From: Diphasiastrum complanatum
Taxonomy: Eukaryota; Streptophyta; Lycopodiopsida; Lycopodiales; Lycopodiaceae
Direction: 5' to 3'
DNA: 64,000 nt
Assembly (NCBI GenBank): GCA_029204225.1
Contig: CM055095.1
Location: 57,301,898 to 57,365,897, forward strand
Shown: positions 61,704 to 64,000 of the stretch, piece by piece
How positions within the stretch are numbered: the first letter of the stretch is position 1
Layout: each line of letters begins with the position of its first letter
Program-made: the position numbers and the translations under genes
The notes under the pieces: generated by a model
The model's database searches: none
Told to the model about the DNA's origin: nothing
Seen by the model: the letters and a program-made list of their open reading frames with translations, nothing else

Positions 61704-61913
61704 TTCTGAAGTAGCATTGACATTCGTTGATGCAATACTTGTGGATGTCGTAGTGGCCTACCCTGTTGTATAAGGCAACATACTGATATTCGGCTCATCG
61801 TCTGAATCTTCATCCTCCTCCCAAATTGCATCATCTATAGCATTTTGCAAAAGTGCATACTCATTATGGCATTTCAACTCATGTTTGATCCTTTTAGGTA
61901 AACCTGACAAAAA

Positions 61914-62352
61914 TCACATAATCATGAAATTTTTGTTAATCAGCTCAAGTTCGCACTCAGATCTGAGGTGTTTTACTTGTTCAATGTTATCTCGAACCAT
62001 TTCCCACTTTCCCATTTTAATTCTACTTAAAAGTAGGAAAGGGTCTTCCATAAACTTTCGAGGTTTGAACCATGTGATAAGGGCTTGTTTAACAATCTTC
62101 CAATCCGTACGCTCAGTTTCATCTTGATTATAGTACCAATCTTGTGCTGCGTTTGTTAAGGCCATAGGAAAAAAGCTTAAGTTTATCTTGGACAAAAAAT
62201 TCGCCATAAACTTCACAAGATTCACTATAGATCTGAAGAAATCTAACTGGATCTGTTAATCCATTGTATTTGGGTAGATCCAAATGGGGTGCTCTTCTAA
62301 CAATGATTGGATTGACTTCATGAGGAGCACCTCCAGGAGCAGCCATCTTCAC
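61914..62352 (-). pseudogene. Gypsy Gag, element F3
   Basis: Starts at the Met at 62352: IIVRRAPHLDLPKYNGLTD, RFLQIYSESCEVYGEFF, then after a one-base shift MALTNAAQDWYYNQDETERT, VKQALITWFKPRKFMEDPF and MGKWEMVRDNIEQVKHLRSE. Clearly the same protein as in F1 and F2. The region 61704-61913 holds an acidic Gag tail in mixed frames. Confidence 0.9.
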
Positions 62353-62589
62353 AGATTCAAATCAAGCAGACAATGAGATTGGATCTAGATTTTCAATCAA
62401 AACTATTTCAGATCAGATTAGCTAGATCTATTCCACTTGGCAAGAATCAGAGTTCTATATTGTGAAAAAGATTTTGAAATTCAATCAATCGATACTTCTC
62501 AAAAATGAAAAATTTCTCGAAATCAAAATCAGACTGTATCATATTTGACCCAAATTTTGACAGAGACTTGATCTGGAAAATCAGAATCT

Positions 62590-62915
62590 AAAAATAAAAC
62601 TGGCAAAGGTTCCCTAGGCGAAGATTGACTCGGCGAAGGTTCAACAGTGTTATTTTTGAAAAAAAACTTTCTGATCAGGTCTTTCTGACAATTTCTATGG
62701 AAGTAACCTTCGCCAAACTCTCAGACTAGAAATCGGACACAGATAGATCTAGGGTAAACCCGGTGAAGGTTTTTGGCACACAAAAACACAGTTTATGTAG
62801 TTTCAAGATTTTCTATGATCTGTATAAGATGAATGTTCGTCGAACTCAAAAATAGTATTTTACTATAAATAGAATGATCTGGAAACTCGACGAAGGTTTT
62901 GGTGAAGAGTCGAGA
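62590..62915 (-). repeat. Stem-loop motif array in the F3 leader
   Basis: GGCAAAGGTTCC (62601), GGCGAAGATTG (62617), GGCGAAGGTTCA (62632), CCTTCGCCAAACTC (62708) paired with GGTGAAGGTTTT (62762), and TTCGTCGAACTC (62834) paired with GACGAAGGTTTT (62890). It lies about 240 bp upstream of gag. Confidence 0.75.
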
Positions 62916-62989
62916 GTAATAATTGTATTTTGCAAAAAAGAAAACTTTTTGGCAAAAATATGACAATATGACAACTGATCCTCTGAGTA

Positions 62990-63230
62990 AACCTTCTATG
63001 GTCCAGAGGATAGTGTCGTAGAGTTTTTCCACAATATGGCCTATCATAATAGTGTAGTAGTTTTTTGGGCTCATATGGTCACCACTTTTGAAAATTGGTT
63101 GGATCATATTGGTGTAATGAGTAAGAAGAACACTAGATATCACCGACTGGTGAAGCATGTTGGACAAAATGGGTGCAAGAATATCAGAGAAGTGAATCAG
63201 GAGTCTGGCCTCTAAGTCATTCAAAGGGGG
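62990..63230 (-). pseudogene. Non-LTR reverse transcriptase fragment
   Basis: Minus strand, open: LNDLEARLLIHFSDILAPIL, SVLLTHYTNMIQPIFKSGDH, MSPKNYYTIMIGHIVEKLY. This is the finger part of a non-LTR RT (PIFKxGD...NYRxI...KLY block). It resembles the RT family I associate with the 7.1-8.1 kb tail rather than the LINE at 9.15-9.69 kb, but the link is inference. It is cut at about 62990 by the F3 leader. Confidence 0.7.
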
Positions 63231-64000
63231 AGGTTAGGTGCGAGGGAGGAACTATCTCCAAAAGGAATTAGAGGATGCACTTAAGAGATGGTCAATCACG
63301 CTGCATTTTCCATCTTTATTCTCGTAAGTTTTTTTTTTCCGACAATAAGTAGCTATATAGACGCTCGAGGCTATGCAATTCAGTACTTAGACACATGTGA
63401 GGTACAACCAATTTTGATGGTTTGGTTCTCCTCCAAGTTAGATCCCAAATCTATGCTAGATAGCTTGATAAAAAGCTAGAAAAGTCTAGTTTCTAATACA
63501 ATTTTTTTCAAACCAATTGGATGAGCCAATTAAAATCTATAGCCTTTTGAATGAGGGTAGTTAGGGCACCTAGACCTGTATGGACACTTTTGGTCTGATC
63601 CATAGCTTGCTTGTTTGATCCAAAAACTTAGACAAAAGCTTCACAAGAATGTGGCCATCTCAGCAAATCCGCAGGCCTGCACAAGCTTGCTCTGCATTTC
63701 TGCTGTCTCGGTGCAACCCAAAAGGCTTGGCTGGCACCAAGGGCCATCACATAGTGGGTGGTCAAGTGTTAGCTTTGGAGACGAGTAGGAGGCACCTCAT
63801 GAGGGGATGCGTTTCCCACGCAAAGCCTATGCACTGTTAGTGTATGGCACTAGCCTTGTCATGGTAGGAGGGTTTTAGTGGGTGAAACCCCCACATAGTA
63901 TCCATGACAAAAGTATGAGGTACGTACAACTCGGCCTAAGGGAGTGCCGTGAGAATAGCATGGGAGGGCCCTTGCCTCTGCAAGATTGGAGCAGAACTGC
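63231..64000. other. Unassigned DNA at the right window edge
   Basis: No supported gene. GC content rises after 63640, with no recognisable motif; it may be part of an element continuing outside the window. Confidence 0.4.

Overview
This is a repeat-rich stretch of nuclear DNA from a land plant. The evidence is: many LTR retrotransposons whose primer-binding sites match plant initiator-Met tRNA (copia) or the TGGCGC-type site of Tat/Athila-like gypsy elements; two kinds of non-LTR retroelement remnants; long CT, AT, AC and GT microsatellites; and one split gene whose protein ends look like a plant-specific family. A fern or another non-flowering plant would fit the mix of non-LTR fragments, but the species cannot be fixed from the sequence.

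Layout. 1-3.3 kb: minus-strand copia element with a large internal deletion. 3.3-7.1 kb: very decayed AT-rich DNA ending in a plus-strand gypsy polypurine tract and LTR. 7.1-8.1 kb: C-terminal piece of a non-LTR retroelement protein. 9.15-11.3 kb: LINE reverse-transcriptase remnant and a minus-strand gypsy 3' end (LTR plus integrase). 12.6-15 kb: copia gag, leader, primer site and LTR. 15-17.3 kb: gypsy RT scrap, copia LTR region carrying a 310-bp near-perfect palindrome, and an RNase H scrap. 17.4-22.6 kb: Tat-like gypsy (LTR, primer site, long leader with a tandem hairpin array, gag with four zinc knuckles, protease). 22.6-25 kb: second copy of that family plus copia LTR pieces. 25.6-26.6 kb: another gypsy gag/protease scrap.

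29.4-32.5 kb holds the only convincing host gene: three exons on the minus strand encoding a predicted 562-residue, acidic, mostly disordered protein with a basic N-terminus and a W-K-D-C-C-G C-terminal motif. 33-36 kb is microsatellite and minisatellite DNA. 36.96-42.44 kb is the most complete element, a minus-strand copia with both LTRs and every pol domain but many lesions. 42.4-50 kb holds further copia fragments in both orientations and two tRNA-derived SINE candidates. 50.3-51.3 kb is a copia LTR with a CT tract, its primer site and leader. 54-56.1 kb is a minus-strand coiled-coil reading frame placed behind the same kind of hairpin leader as the Tat-like elements, where gag would be expected. 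56.45-60.5 kb is a non-autonomous LTR element with no gag or pol but a coding-like block in antisense. 60.5-63 kb is a third Tat-like copy, followed by another non-LTR RT fragment.

Nothing here works as a metabolic or defence gene cluster. The most unusual signal is the iterated stem-loop array (GCGAGAGTT or GCGAAGGTT and complements, about 55 bp apart) that recurs in four retroelement leaders although the surrounding sequence differs.
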